Positions 21,922-35,227 are shown, counted from the first letter of the stretch. The stretch: 64,000 bases of DNA from Pollenia angustigena (GCA_930367215.1 OV884057.1:250754830-250818829), one strand, 5' to 3'. The notes: generated by a model from the letters alone, not told the origin. A program made the numbers and translations.

Positions 21922-23930
21922 TTTCCCCAATTATATCTCAAGAATTAGATAGTAGGCCATATATCAACCTTAGGGTTGATAATAAGTTTATAATGGCACT
22001 ATTAGATAGTGGCGCGAACAAGAGCGTGATTGGTGGAAATTTAGCTTTAGAAATTAAGAATGGGCCTTATTTTAAGAAATGTTTAGGAAACGTACGTACT
22101 GCGGACGGACAACGACAGAACGTTTTAGGGACAGTAAGATTAGTGATAACTTTTCAGGGACAGACTAGACAATTTGAATTTTTGGTAGTTCCGACTATAA
22201 AACAGGACATTATTTGTGGCTATGACTTTTGGACCGATTTTGGACTAAAGATTTCATTGCCGATGGTTGGTGAAATTGACTGTGGCGAATCTGATTCGGA
22301 AAGACTTCAACTTACTATTGAACAGAAACAAAGACTTGATATTATTATTGCAACGTTCCCTAACTCTGACGTAGATGGTTTGGGTTGCACTTCCCTTATA
22401 CAACACAGCATTGATACGGGTGATGCTCGGCTTATAAAACAACGTTATTATCCGATTTCACCAGCTATAGAAAAACAACTATGCGGGGAATTGGATCGAA
22501 TGATTTCTCTTGGGGTTATAGAGGAAGCTCCGAATTCCCCTTGGTCATCTCCAACAGTCGTAGTTGTTAAGCCTGGAAAAGTTAGGATGTGTGTTGACAG
22601 TCGAAAATTAAACTCCGTGACAGTTAAGGACGCATACCCGATACCGAATATTGACGGAATTTTGTCGAGACTTCCTCCAGTTTACTGTATTTCGAAGATT
22701 GATTTGAAAGACGCATTTTGGCAAATCAAACTGGATGAAGGCTCGAGACCAAAGATAGCTTTTACAGTTCCTAACCGTCCCCTGTATCAATTTACCAGGA
22801 TGGCGTTTGGACTGTGTAATGCACCGCAAACGTTGTGCCGACTAATGGACATGGTTATTCCGTATAATTTAAAAACTTGCGTTTTTGTATATCTGGACGA
22901 CTTACTTGTTGTATCGCAGACTTTTGATGAACATTTAACTCACTTGATGGAGGTAGCTACAAATCTTCGAAAGGCGGGTCTGACAATCAACGTCAGGAAA
23001 AGTAGTTTTGCATTAAGACATGTGAAATATTTAGGCTATGTAGTAGGTAACGGGACGTTGCAAGTGGACTTAGACAAAATAAAGGCTATTCAAGACTTCC
23101 CTGTACCAAAATCCATTAAGCATTTAAGACGGTTTTTGGGAATGACTGGATGGTACAGGAGATTTATACAAGACTATTCAATTTTGACATTTCCTTTGAC
23201 AGAGCTACTTACTAAGAAAAAATCATTTATATGGTCAGATCAAGCCCAGGAGGCTTTTGACAATCTAAAGACAAGACTTACGTCTGCTCCGGTACTGATT
23301 CATCCAGATTATAGCAAACCTTTTATTTTACAGTACGACGCCAGCACTTATGGGGTGGGTGCAGTTTTGGCGCAGAAAGACGAGGAGGGAACAGAAAGAC
23401 CGATTGCTTATATGTCACACAAACTCAATAGAGCGCATAGAAACTACACAATTACGGAATTAGAATGTCTAGCAGTAGTTATGGCGATAAAGAAGTTCCG
23501 ATCGTACATTGAGGGGTTAGAATTTAAAGTCGTAACCGATCACGCCAGTTTGAAGTGGTTGATGGGTCAACGAGATCTTTCGGGTCGTTTATGTCGGTGG
23601 GCGTTAAAACTGCAAGGTTTCAATTTTACAATCGAGCATCGAAGTGGAAAGGAAAACGTTGTCCCCGATGTGCTTTCACGAGCTCATGAGGGTGAAGAAT
23701 TTTTGAACTCGGTTGAGTTGGAGACATTACCAGCAATTGATCTCGACTCGGACGCATTTAGCAGTGATGAGTATTCTAGATTACGGGACGATTTTCGGAA
23801 TTCAGGATTGCCAGACTTTAGAATTATGGACGGTTTTATTTATAAAAAGACAGAATTTACTTCTGGCGAGATGGATGATTCGGGGTGTTGGAAACTATAT
23901 GTACCGTCAGAACTAAGGTGGAATAGTTAA
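21885..23930 (+). pseudogene. pol: Pol: protease, reverse transcriptase, RNase H, copy B
   Basis: Open from 21885, first ATG 21993, 645 residues identical to copy A as far as I compared: DSGANKS protease, IDLKDAFWQI and YLDD in RT, YDAST/TDHASL/PDVLSR in RNase H. It ends at the same early TAA before integrase. Because two copies carry the same lesion, the break predates the duplication. Confidence 0.85.
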
Positions 23931-24918
23931 GACAATCGAACGGATACGACAGTACTTTTATTGGCCTCGACTGGTGACTGACGTCAAGGACTATATTCAA
24001 AATTGTATACTTTGTAAAACTTCGAAGGCTCCGACTAATATCTTACGACCACCTTTGGGGCAGATGAATGATACTGAACGTCCATTCCAAAGATTATATG
24101 TAGACTTAATTGGACCGTTACCAAGGGCGAAAAAGGGACATATCGGACTGCTTATTGTACTAGACCACTTTTCTAAATTCACTTTTCTTAAACCTCTCAG
24201 GAAATTTGTTTCGGGGAACATTATAGATTATTTACAGAGTGACATCTTTAATTGCTTTGGGGTTCCAGAGACTTTGGTTACGGACAATGGATCTCAATTT
24301 AAATGTAAGAATTTTGAGAAGTTTTTACAAAAATTCGGGGTCAAACATTTACTAACGGCGGTTTATAGCCCACAGGCAAATGCCAGCGAAAGGGTTAATC
24401 GTTGCATAAACGAGGCTTTACGCTCATACATAAGTAAAGAACAACGAGAGTGGGATCTATATACTAGCAGCATAAATTGTTCACTTCGAAATAGTATTCA
24501 CCAATCCATTAGCAGGACACCTTACCAAGTAGTTTTTGGCCAGAGTATGATAACTCATGGTAGCGATTATAGACTATTAAGAAGACTTAATCTTTTAGCT
24601 GACAGCGACTCGATAATCGAAAGACAGGACGAATTTGCGTTGATACGTAACAAAATTAGAGATTTAATTAAGAAGGCTTTCGACAAGAATGCGCGGACAT
24701 ACAACCTACGCTCGAGGACAAAAAACTTTACTATTGGACAAACTGTTATCAGACGCAATTTTGCCCAAAGCTCCAAAATTAACAACTTTAATTCAAAACT
24801 TGCTCCAGTGGGTATTCAAGCCAAAATTTTACGTAAAATAGGACAATACAATTATGAGCTACAAGACATAGACAATAATAGTACGGGGATTTATCATTCC
24901 AAGAATATTTGGACTTAG
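23917..24918 (+). pseudogene. Integrase, frame-broken N-terminus, copy B
   Basis: Same frame and domains as 7314-8315 (Cys pair only of the zinc domain; D,D35E complete). The one residue change noticed is KFGVKHLL instead of KFGIKHLL, which is conservative. Confidence 0.85.
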
Positions 24919-25002
24919 CACTAGCAACATTACCTTTTAGATTTTGCCCTTTCCAGATCCAGTTATCGATATGCTTTTGCATATTTTAAGCTGTATCTGT
25001 TT

Positions 25003-26758
25003 TGTGAGGGCTATCTATTAAGATATGCACTGTTCGTTGGGTTTGTTAATACCTTAGCAATTTTGGAAAATATTTTATTTTTTTTACTTTGTATGTTTTG
25101 GAAAATTAGTATTTCAAAAATTTTCATTAGTAAAGAAAATTTTCAAACCAAACATACAAAATAAATTGGGAGAAATTAAAAAAAATATTTTCTAAGATCA
25201 ATTTAAGGGAAAAGGAGCATATCTGCTTTAATAAAAGTAGCTATATTTCGTGGGACAGTTAAGTTTGTAAGTATGAAATTATATTTACATAATTTGAATG
25301 TGGGTTTTTACATTTAGGAACATTTTTTTTTACACAGGTTTGGAAGGGATATATTATTAATTTAGACGAAGGAAAAGGAAAAGGAAGAGGACAAATTGTT
25401 TTTTTTTAAACTGATGCAATATTGGGTATTTTTTATCTCCATTTGTATTACATTTATAACTGCATCGTGATCCTCATTATATTCCCCAATTCTATTAACA
25501 AATAACTACAACAGGAATAATCTAATATATTGGTACCTATTCTACACTCTTAACTAACTAATAATATCGGATCTCATTGTATATAACATATATTCCAAAT
25601 TTAACGTAAAAGCCCAAAATTAAAACTATAACTAAAATATACATTTTAATATATTCATCTAAATAACTTTATCTTAAACTCACTACTAACCAGCAAGTTC
25701 GAACATCATTTAATATAATATATAATTTAAACTTTAATTAGTACTAAAATTAACGTAAAAGCATCTAAAATCTAGTTTATTCAATTAATTAATCTTATTT
25801 TCAAATAATATTTGTTTATTTTCTTTTTGTGTTTTTAAATTTAATTATTACTTAATTTAAAATTGTTACTTAATTTCATTCATTCATACATACATTTACA
25901 ACTTGCAACTTACATAGATAACATAAAGAAAGCATGAAAATTTAAAAATTCAAAATTATTAAAGTCAAGTTCAGCATTTCATCAGGCCTGTTGACATCGT
26001 TGGATTTTGTTTGGTGAGTTTTTTTTTTTTTTAAATGAAATTATAAGTGAAAATGCAATACAATATTTTGTTAAATATTCTAAATTGAAATTTGTGCATT
26101 CGGTTATGCTACTAACAAAACATTTTTTTTTTAATTTTATGTTAGTAACATTGGTAACAACCCTTATTTGAATTTTTTTTTTGTATTGTTCATTTCAATT
26201 AATAATATTTAAAGAATTTATAGTTAAAAAAAAATTTAACATCCTATACAACCTAAATAAAAGTATACATTAAAAACTTACTTCCACTTTGTTATTAATA
26301 ATTTATTTTATTTACGAAAAAGGAAAATAAAATGATATCTCAAGTTGATAATACTATGTTTTTGTAATTTTTCGAGTTGCAATAATGAACTCGTAATTTT
26401 TTTTGTTTATATATATATTTCATGAAAGGTTAAACACATATAGTTAGGGATTCATTTTAGGGCTGTCTTTAACGATTTAACATGAAGATAGAATGGAAGG
26501 GAGGGTATTGAAAGGGAAGAATTGTCACCATCTTCTCTTGACTATAAGAGTTCAAACTTAATTTTTTTTTATTTTTGTTTTGTTATTATTTTTTTTAAAG
26601 TAATATTCAGGTGAAGCTACCTTTATTTAAAAATTTATGTACGGTACTTAACCTATTCATTAGTAGACAAGAACACCACCCCAATCCCTGAGCACGGTCG
26701 GTAATAATAGGTAGCGCAGGTCTACTAAAGGATAGGGCTTGATGTATGAGTCGTTACA
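25003..26758 (+). repeat. 3' LTR, copy B (1756 bp)
   Basis: Matches 8400-10151, including the 3'-specific ACTTGCAACTTAC and ATAATATCGG variants. It keeps the longer GGAAAAGGAAAAGG run that the 3' LTR of copy A has lost. Confidence 0.92.
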
Positions 26759-27164
26759 AGATATGTATGCTCATCTCACCATTGAATAGAATTTATGTAA
26801 ATATATACATAAAAACCGTTTCATTATAAAATTCTAAATTGGTATCTTTAAAATAAAAGAAAAAATGTTAAGATGGCTAAATTATTTTACGGCGCAAATA
26901 AATATTTTCGTGGTGGCAGCAAGCTATTTTGAAACCGAGAACTACTTTGGTTTCTGCAATAACAATGCGAAAAAAAACAGAGACAATGTCAGAAGCAAAT
27001 TACATGTACGTTTGTGACCGAATATTATAAACCTTATGTAAAACAGCAGTTTTGACAGACATGAACAATTACATGTGACTTGAAAATTTGACATGTCAGA
27101 TGACAAATACATGTCGTGTACGGGCGCCTTTAGTTAATTTTTTTGGAAATGGTTGTAATAATAG

Positions 27165-27480
27165 ACAGGAATTTTTTTTCCACGCCTCCAAATATATTTA
27201 TATAAATACATATATGTAGCGCTGCCATTTAAAGTTCGATCTCATTATGTCGCATAGCGTTGTTCATGGCTTGACCGTGGTTTAATTTTTGTCTTTCGTC
27301 ACTTTTTAATCCGACATCGAAATCTGGTCGCCGCTTATGTCATCTGGGATCCTTCCCTCAAATGTGAATTTTTTTTTCACGTACCAAGAGTGTCCTTCTA
27401 AAACTTAGTATGTTTAGCATTTAACATACTCACTTTTATGCCGCGCCTCCTACTTAAGCCCCATTTTTCTTTTTCATATA
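27165..27480 (-). repeat. Dispersed repeat family, copy B
   Basis: Equivalent of 10556-10870; homologous in reverse to about 62580-62800. Confidence 0.65.
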
Positions 27481-30400
27481 AATATTACATTCCACCTGGT
27501 TCTGGCTGTCATGATTCGAAAGCAATTTAATATCTTATTATTTCAGTCAATACTGACCGAATCGGAATTATTTTTTCAGTATTGTCAAGCATTAATTTGA
27601 GTTTCACAATAAAAAAAAAAGAATTTCGATTCGTTCAGTATCGACTGAAAGAATCAGTAATAAAATGGAGTAATAAAATCACGACTGCCAGAATTAGGCC
27701 CCTGGTACACAGATAAAAGTAAAAAACGGTTTTGATCACCAAAATAATTGAAACAAGCAAACAATTTTTTAATTTTGCACCTATCACCGAAATGATTATA
27801 CCAATTACTCAAATTTGCAAAAATTGCAAAACAAGGATTTTTTTCATTTTAATTACAAAAATAATTGAAAAAATTATTAATATTAAACAATATTTTAATT
27901 GAATGAATTAACAAATTAATTAAAAAAAATCAATATTTTAATTGAATGAATTACTAACGCAATTGATTTGAATACAGCAAATTAATTATTTTAATAATTG
28001 TATTGATTAAAACAGTGATTGAATTTTTGCCTTAAATCGATTAAATTTTTAATTGAATAAATTTAACAGTGTATTTGAAATACACTCTAAATTCAATTAC
28101 GCAAATTATTCAATCAATCAAATTGTTAATTGAATAAGTTTGTTAAATCAATTCAGTTGATGGTTAAAGGAAGCAAAATAATAATATTTAAAATATACAC
28201 TCATAAAATTATTACAGTAACTGATTGTGGGTTATTAAATTCGTTTACCGTACTGTTAAAATGTAATAAAAATATAGTTATTTTTCGAATAATTTTATTT
28301 TTTTAACATTTATGCTTGTTATTCAAAAAACAAACTACCAAAAAATAGTGTTTTTCCGTATTTATTTTGTTATGTAGTTTGATTTTTATCGGTTAAAATA
28401 TATTTTTTAAAAGTAAAAACTATTAAATTTTAAGGAATATGATGTTCAATAAATAAAAAATTTAGAAATTAATGAAATAATCATTTGTTTTAAATGAAAT
28501 GTAAATGATCCGTTTTTTAAATGAATTTTAATTTGTTTAAAATGAATTTTCGTTTGAATTGAACTACATAATATTTTGAGTGTATGTTTTATTTAAATAT
28601 GGTTTAAAAATAACTTGTTTTATTTGTTTAATTGTAATAGCTCATGCTTAATAGATTTTGCAAAAATTCGTTCTATTCGGCTGGAAATCATTCTGTAAAA
28701 TTTCGTTACTCTTAAAACATTCGAACTGTCGGTGGAGGGTATTAAAGATACGGCACAGCCGAATATAGCACTCTAACTTGTTTTAATTGATTTAAGAATT
28801 TTATACTTATTTCAAGAAATTCCGGGATTGATTTCGAAAGTTATTACATTTGGGATTGTTTTGAGTACGTTTTAGTGTTATTCGTACTTGAATTTTCAGT
28901 ACGACGCGTACTTAAAGTAATCATAAAAAACTTGATTTACCCCGAGTGTTTTTCTTTTTGTGTACTGAATAGATCGATACTCCAAAAACTAGGATAGTAA
29001 AATCTTTAAAGGAAAGACGCGAAAACAACTGAAAGAATTGTGTCAGATGGAGGTGCGTTGTGGAATCCATATGCTCCCAAAGGGGGTAATGGAGAAAAAA
29101 GTTATACTTTTCTAAGGGTTTGAATTGCGCTTAATCGAAATCTATACTTAGAATTCAACCTCTGTAAATCTTATTCTAAGATATCTTAGCCTGAAGTTTA
29201 GGAATTTTAAGTTCGCGCTACATTAATGTTATTTTCGCTATGAATGCAAATTCAAAGGATTTTTTGCTTCACTTCGCTTAAATTTTACAACAAACTTACA
29301 AAAAATAATGTGGAAAATATCTCAAGAAAAGATTTATAAAGTAAATTTTATTCGTCGTGAACCCAAGAAGCTGCAACATATTAAAAAGGTTAACTTTTAT
29401 TTTGAAGGCAATTGGTAGAAATTTCAGACGACATCTCAAATTTTACAGATAAAGATGAAAACCTAACATACCTCGAAAACCTGATGGTGATATAGAAATT
29501 CTGAGGAAAGTTTTGGATTCAGCGCAAAAATATACTCTTGAATCAGGGTTTCGACTTTTTCCAAATTTTGCCGTCCTGTGTAATTTACACTTTGGCAACA
29601 CTTTGCAAAATAGGTTAATCTAAAAACCTTTAAAAAACAAAAGCTACTAACAGTCATTTTTACAAGTGCCCTTTTCACTTTTTTTTTCTTCTCGGTAATT
29701 AAAACGTCTTGTGAATTACTATCTGCAATTTATTTGCTAGTTCTTTAGCAAATTCATTATTTTCTTTTACATTTCTCAAATATTTTTTTGTTTTATTTCT
29801 TGTTTGCTTAATAATTTGTGGCCAAATGTCTGTCTGTTAGTTTGACTTTAGCAACTTTGTATGTTTGGCGAAACATTGTGTAGTTTTTTTTTTACTCTTT
29901 TCTTTACTTATTTGTTATTTATGATCTTCTTAATACAAGTACAGTTTAAATGGTAGATGATTACTTATTATTACTGCAACTGCAAATTGTAAATTAAGAA
30001 AAAACTCAAAAGAAAACAAACAAAAAGGTGAAACGAATAAAAACACAAGCAACAGCAAAAAACAAATTGAAGGAAATTTGCAAACATCCTGTTAAGAAAA
30101 ATTGTTTGTTTTATTTTTGTTTTTAACTTTCTTGGATTTTTTTTTGCACAATTTCAGGAAAATAAAATACAAAAGCATTTTAATTTGTGGAAATTGGATG
30201 AGTGAGTGAACAAACGGATGAATAAAGAAAGCAACATGCGAGTGCATTCATTCTGTACAATGGAGCGTGAATTATACGCACGTAGTTACATGCATGTGCA
30301 TGTTTTCTTTTACAAGAGTTGACACTATGTGATGTGCTGCTGGCTGACTGTTTATTATAATATAAAAAACGAGGCACCCTGAAATATTTGGTTAAATAAA

Positions 30401-30500
30401 ATCTATTGTATCAAAAAAATTTTTCTCTGGAAAACTTATTGTATCGATAAACTTACTGCATGCACATTGTGCATGTTTTATTACAAGAGTTTACGGCGAA

Positions 30501-30871
30501 GTGCTTTAAAACCATGTGAGATAAGAGGTGAGGTCATATTTAAAATTTTGCGAAATGAGAGATAAAGCCATATTTTTTTTTTCGCAAATGAGAGATAAAG
30601 CAGTATTTTTCCGCGTCCGTCTGGAGGAAAAAACCCTTAAGCACGGCCGCAGGCCGCCACTTAGAAAAACTTTAGTATGCGAAGCCAGATTTCAATACTT
30701 AACTTTAGTGTCTCCGGAACTGAAATGAGAGATAAAGCCATTTTCTAATATTGCTAATGTGAGCTAAGGCCATGATGCTTTATCTCCCATTCAAATGGAA
30801 AAAAGGCTTTATCTCCCTATTGAATGAGAGATAAAGCCATCATGGCCTTATCTCACATGGTATTAAAGCAC
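30501..30871. mobile_element. MITE with GATAAAGC subterminal repeats, copy B
   Basis: Complete inverted ends: GTGCTTTAAAACCATGTGAG on the left, CTCACATGGTATTAAAGCAC on the right. Interior GAGAGATAAAGC words in both orientations. Flanked on both sides by a repeated host stretch (ATGTGATGTGCTGCTGGCTG and following bases). Confidence 0.7.
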
Positions 30872-31169
30872 CCCCGAGTTGACATTATGTGATGTGCTGC
30901 TGGCTGACTGTTTATTATTTCGAAGAATTTTTTATTTTATAAAAAAACGAGGCGCCCTGAAATATTTGGTTAAATATATGTACATAAGTATATTATATTG
31001 TGTCAACGAAATTTTTCTATAAAAAGTTATCTGCAGAAATATTATCGTATCAAAAAATATTTTATAGAAAACTTAAATTTTCTGTAGAAAACTTGTCGCA
31101 CCTCAGCCAATCTTCAATTCTGGCTTTACAGTAAGCATTTTCGATAACATAGTTCACCCGGATGACCTA

Positions 31170-31575
31170 CGGATTCCAGCAGATGTGGTGCAGGTATACA
31201 CTGACGGGTCTAAAATACAGTATGGTGTCGCTTCTGGCATTTACTCGAAAAAGTTGCCGAATTATTGTACATAGTTTAATTCAGGCTGAGAAAATGTCCA
31301 TCTAAACAGCCGCGAGACACATTCAGTATGGTGAGATATCTGGCAGGGATATCGACATTATTGTCGACAGTAAAGGTGGCATACGATTCCTGGGGAAAGA
31401 ATGTCGAATATCTGTAGAGCAGATATCGAGACATTCAAGGATTTTCTTAGATGTGTCCCTGGACTCATGCATTGGTACTTTATAGCTGACTCGTTGGCGC
31501 ATGCAGTTCCATAGCAACCTATCACAAACAAATTTCACCTTATCGCTAGTCTCAAATGATTTTCTGGGACAAAAC
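31170..31575 (+). pseudogene. Non-LTR RNase H remnant, copy B
   Basis: YTDGSKIQYGVASGIYS motif as in copy A, then decayed. The later part of the remnant is deleted relative to copy A. Confidence 0.6.
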
Positions 31576-32566
31576 TAGTCTCTCTGACTCTAATTTATAT
31601 AGGATCTATTTTTTCAATGATTCAACCGGTTGGCTGGTGATATTGTCAGCATTCAGGTAATTTTGTACATCTGGGACAGAGTGACACATGATAACACAAC
31701 CGGAGTTTATTGCTGGACCCACGTGAGCTAGGCTTGACTGAGGCTGCCAATGAAACGTAACATATTTGTAACGATAGTTTTCTGTAAGAATTTTATCGTA
31801 TCGAAAAATTTTTTGTAAAGAAAACTTTTATTATTTTTTTATCTGTAAGATATTTTTGTTATACCCTTCACTTTAACTTGTTACTCATTTAATTTCCTTT
31901 TTTATTAATTCTACAGTCTATCCCTCGTTTTTCTCAAAGTTCTAAAAATTTTCAAGTTGATTCCAATTTTTTATTTCGTAAGACCATGAGTATCTTAATA
32001 ATTAAATAACTTTGCTAAAGAAAAAGTTTCGTAGCCAGGTATCATCATCTCTCAAATTACACAAACACTTGCACTCTTATAAAAACTCACATACATGTAA
32101 AACATTTTAATGTATTTGTTTGCTGTATTGTACTACAAATTTCTTTGCCAACACGTTGCAAAGGATTACGGCAGCTAATTATTAACAAGGATTAAATATG
32201 TTACGTGTTTATGTATTTTGGCAAAAACTCGCTCTGTCAAACACACACCCGAACACATGAAAAACTAATCTTAGTTACAGCTGCCACTGCCACTAATGCT
32301 GTTTTGTTTTTGTTTTAGTTTATATTTTTTATTTCCTCTGTTGCTTGTTCGTTTGCTACTCTTTGATAAACTTTGTATTCCAACGTTTCAAAGATTTTAG
32401 CTGCTTTAAAAAATTTACAGTGCAGGAGAGAAAATAAGCTAATTATTTTTTAACGAATAATTACATTTTCATGATATTTGTTGCTAAGACTTTGCTCCTA
32501 ACTGTTGGGTTTCGTGCATGTGTGCAAAGGTTGGTTTTTATTTATGTATTCCTTTACCCTGCAAAT

Positions 32567-32899
32567 AATGCGGCTAGTCCATACACGCATGTAAAATGTA
32601 GCCCATAAGGGACTAGGACTAGTCCAAAGTTAACCCCAATGTATGGAAAAATATGGTCTATTTAACATTACGATATCCTACGGCAGGTCCATATAACCCA
32701 GCTTTGCACTACAAAGGAGTAGTCTTAAAACTACTCCATGGTATTCTCCAGAGGATTAGCTTTGTAAAATCGTTTAAAAACGAAAACATGTCGTTAAAAA
32801 ACGAACAATGACATGGTCCATGTTTGCATTACATTGGACCAGACCAAGGTGTAGTCCATTTGATAAAAATGTATCAAGTAGTCCAATATTATTTGCAGG
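32567..32899. mobile_element. MITE with CCCTGCAAATAAT ends, copy B
   Basis: Left end CCCTGCAAATAATGCGG preceded by TTTA; right end CCAATATTATTTGCAGG. The inverted ends and interior are as in 16033-16374. Confidence 0.68.
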
Positions 32900-33037
32900 A
32901 TATGAACATTAAAGTATTGGTAGTGTGTCTGTAAATTCTTCTTACATTCTTGTATATCCTTATAAGCGTGTATGAGTTTTAGTAGTTTTTCTTTTTTCCT
33001 TTATATTATTTTTTTATATTATTTTTGCTTTTTTTTG

Positions 33038-33238
33038 TTAACATATAAATTTTGTGGTATGATGATGATCATTGTGAGCATCTCCATCATTACCATGATT
33101 TTCCTCGATGTAATGATGGCGGTCCTTAAGGTAGTGGTGGTAGTCGTGCTGGTGATAATGCTGTTGATGCATGTGTTTTAAATCGGTTTGCTTTTTCCTG
33201 CACTTAACAGCAAAGTATTGCTGCTGTTCCCTCTTTAG
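33038..33238 (-). CDS. Candidate terminal exon encoding a His-rich peptide
   Basis: On the minus strand an AG acceptor (…ATATAG at 33240-33239) is followed by 66 open codons ending in TAA at 33040-33038. The peptide starts LKREQQQYFAVKCRKKQ, then is His-rich (14 His in 66 residues, e.g. HQQHYHQHDYHHYL and HNDHHH). Base composition is clearly less AT-rich than around it, and CAG/CAC codons dominate. Gln/His-rich exons are common in fly regulatory proteins. The opposite strand reads as a hydrophobic frame, which I take as the shadow. No other exon is found, so this is tentative. Confidence 0.3.
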   Translation of the reverse strand, partial: LKREQQQYFAVKCRKKQTDLKHMHQQHYHQHDYHHYLKDRHHYIEENHGNDGDAHNDHHHTTKFIC

Positions 33239-33985
33239 CTATATTGTAAGTAAATTTTTGTTTACTTTTCAAGCTTCTTTTTACTATTTCCTTCCCATTA
33301 GTTTATTTAATTCCATATGCTTTTGCTTTCTTATTTTCTCTTATGTTTCGAGGGAATGTGTGTGCGTTTTTTTCCACACTTAATCTCGTTTAATTAAAAT
33401 GAATAGAAATAATGTAACAATATTATGTTGCACAACATGTGCATGAAGGAGCAACGACAACAACAAATAATGGATCAAAAAAACTAAAAGGATAAAAAGT
33501 GCAAATAAAACTTTAAAAAGTACGTAAAAGATTTTGCTTAAAGGAAAATTTATATAGTAAGCCCAAACAAAAACTACCGGACAAAAATTAAAATTTTTTT
33601 ATTCTCTTATTAAATTCATTGCATATAAACAAAAAATAATTATTGATATTTTTTTTGCAAATTAAAGAGGTGTAATCAAATTGGCAAAATGGTCACTTAA
33701 GTGTGAAAATTTTTAAAACAAAAATTTTTTTTGATGCTATACATACATACATATGTATGTCTGAACTTTTAATTAATCAGTAATGTAAACATATATTGAA
33801 TAATGTCAAAAACTTTGTCGTATGCCGCCAATAATAAAGTGTTCCCAACTTGACACAGGGGGCATTTATGGTTTAATTTTAAAGATTTTTTGGAATAAAT
33901 AAAGTTTCTAATTCTATTCCTACTAAACAGTCCGCGAATTCACTGTAAAACCTAAATAAAATGAAGTTTTGAAATGCTTTGTTAA
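33239..33985. other. Gene-less AT-rich DNA
   Basis: Nothing recognisable apart from a short ACATACATACATATGTATG run near 33740. Confidence 0.5.
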
Positions 33986-34642
33986 CATTATTTTTAGCAA
34001 AACGATAATTTTTCGATAGAAAAACCCAGAAATCAGTTTTTTCAATATAAAGGTTTTATCGAAGAAAAAATTGTTAATAATAAAAGCTATTTCTTACAAA
34101 AAATAGTTATCGATATTTCTTTTCTAGAAAAGTTATGTTATCGATTTATTTACTATGTATGTATTCTGTTATCGATAATTTTTCTTAAGAACCATTTAGT
34201 TATCAAAAAAATTTCTTAAGAACTACATATTTAGTTATCGATTAACAAAAATTTTACTATTACAAACTATTTAGATATACATCGATAATTTTTCTTAGTT
34301 AAGTTATAAATAAATGTTCTTTAACAAAAAATCTGTAATTAATAATTTTTCTATTATCAATAACTTTTCTTTAAAAATCTGCTATCGATAATTGAAAATT
34401 TTTTTATTATCGATAAATTATCGACTACCTTTAATTAAAAATTTTTCATAAATTCTGTTACCTATAGTTTCTTACCAAAAATTTAATTTTTACTTACTAT
34501 TTAGTTAGATATCGATAATTTTTCTTCGTTAAGCTATAAATAAATATTCTTTAACAAAACATCTGTAATTGATTATTTTCCTAAGGAAAATTCTGTTATC
34601 AATAATTTTTCTATAAAAATCTATTATCGATAATGGAAAAAT

Positions 34643-35227
34643 ACTAATCAATTTTCGAGCCTTAGGTCTTTTTTTTATATAAAAAAAACTTTTTAACTTT
34701 TATTTAAAAACCAATATTTCGGCACTTCCTTGAGTGCCTTCTTCAGGGTTTTTTTCTGTCTTTTCTTATTTTATAAATTTTTAACAAATTATAACAAATT
34801 TAACAATAAGTGACAAATTAAAAAATGTTTAACTCAAAAACAAAATAAAATATTTTTCAAATCAAACTTGATCTATTACAATATAAATAAATTTTTAACT
34901 TCCGTTTCTTTTTTTTATAAATAAAGTGTCTATAATTTTGTGCTACATTTTCAGTGTCTGACTTGAAATTAATTCTCGAAATTGTCGAGACCTTTATAAT
35001 TTGTAACATTTCTAACATAAATCTACGTTTATAATTATTTTCTGTATTTAAAACAGTTGTATTTTCTAAATTTGGATAATGGTTTAGATTAGCACAATGA
35101 GTTGATAAAGTTGTTTTTTGTGATGAAATATTTCTATATTTTTGATCTGATTTATGTCCTGCTATCCTAGTTTTTAATTTATTTTTTGTTGTACCTATAT
35201 ATACTTTATTACACTGTCCGCTATCAT
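34643..35227 (-). mobile_element. 5'-truncated Penelope-like element
   Basis: About 585 bp flanked by TAATGGAAAAAT (34631-34642) and TAATGGAAAAAAT (35228-35240), a probable target duplication inside the satellite field. It encodes the GIY-YIG C-terminus, then a 3' region with a hammerhead-like hairpin. 5' truncation is usual for Penelope-like elements. Confidence 0.75.
34716..34745 (-). ncRNA. Hammerhead-like ribozyme core in the Penelope 3' region
   Basis: On the element's strand: CTGAAGA, then GGCACT-loop-AGTGCC (perfect 6-bp stem), then GAAA. This is the CUGANGA / stem II / GAAA core of hammerhead ribozymes, which are known from Penelope-like elements. I could not fit stem III and the NUH cleavage triplet convincingly, so activity is unproven. 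Confidence 0.5.

Larger units (their letters stand above)
18177..26758 (+). mobile_element. Ty3/gypsy LTR retrotransposon (Mdg3/Micropia-like), copy B
   Basis: Duplicate of 1573-10151, with LTRs 18177-19943 and 25003-26758 and AGAT at 18173-18176 and 26759-26762. Shared 5'- and 3'-LTR-specific variants show that it arose by duplication of the inserted element, not by a second integration. Pol has the same integrase break. Confidence 0.93.
17910..27129. mobile_element. TIR element interrupted by the LTR retrotransposon, copy B
   Basis: Same arrangement as 1306-10522: ends AGGAGCATATAGACG and CGGGCGCCT, TTA flanks at 17907-17909 and 27130-27132, and the retrotransposon at the same base. Confidence 0.6.
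17102..32948 (+). repeat. Tandem segmental duplication, copy B
   Basis: Second copy of 497-16422. Up to about 29.65 kb it is nearly identical to copy A, and from there to 32948 it has many base changes and indels. Indels relative to A: loss of 212 bp (equivalent to 14869-15080), extra CCGAACACATGAAAAACTAA-containing sequence near 32248, and a complete left end of the GATAAAGC MITE. Gene-less parts correspond to those described for copy A. Confidence 0.93.

Noticed and set aside
32972..33383. Two hydrophobic plus-strand frames
   Set aside because: Low-complexity Phe/Val/Met content. The strongest part is the antisense of the His-rich candidate exon.
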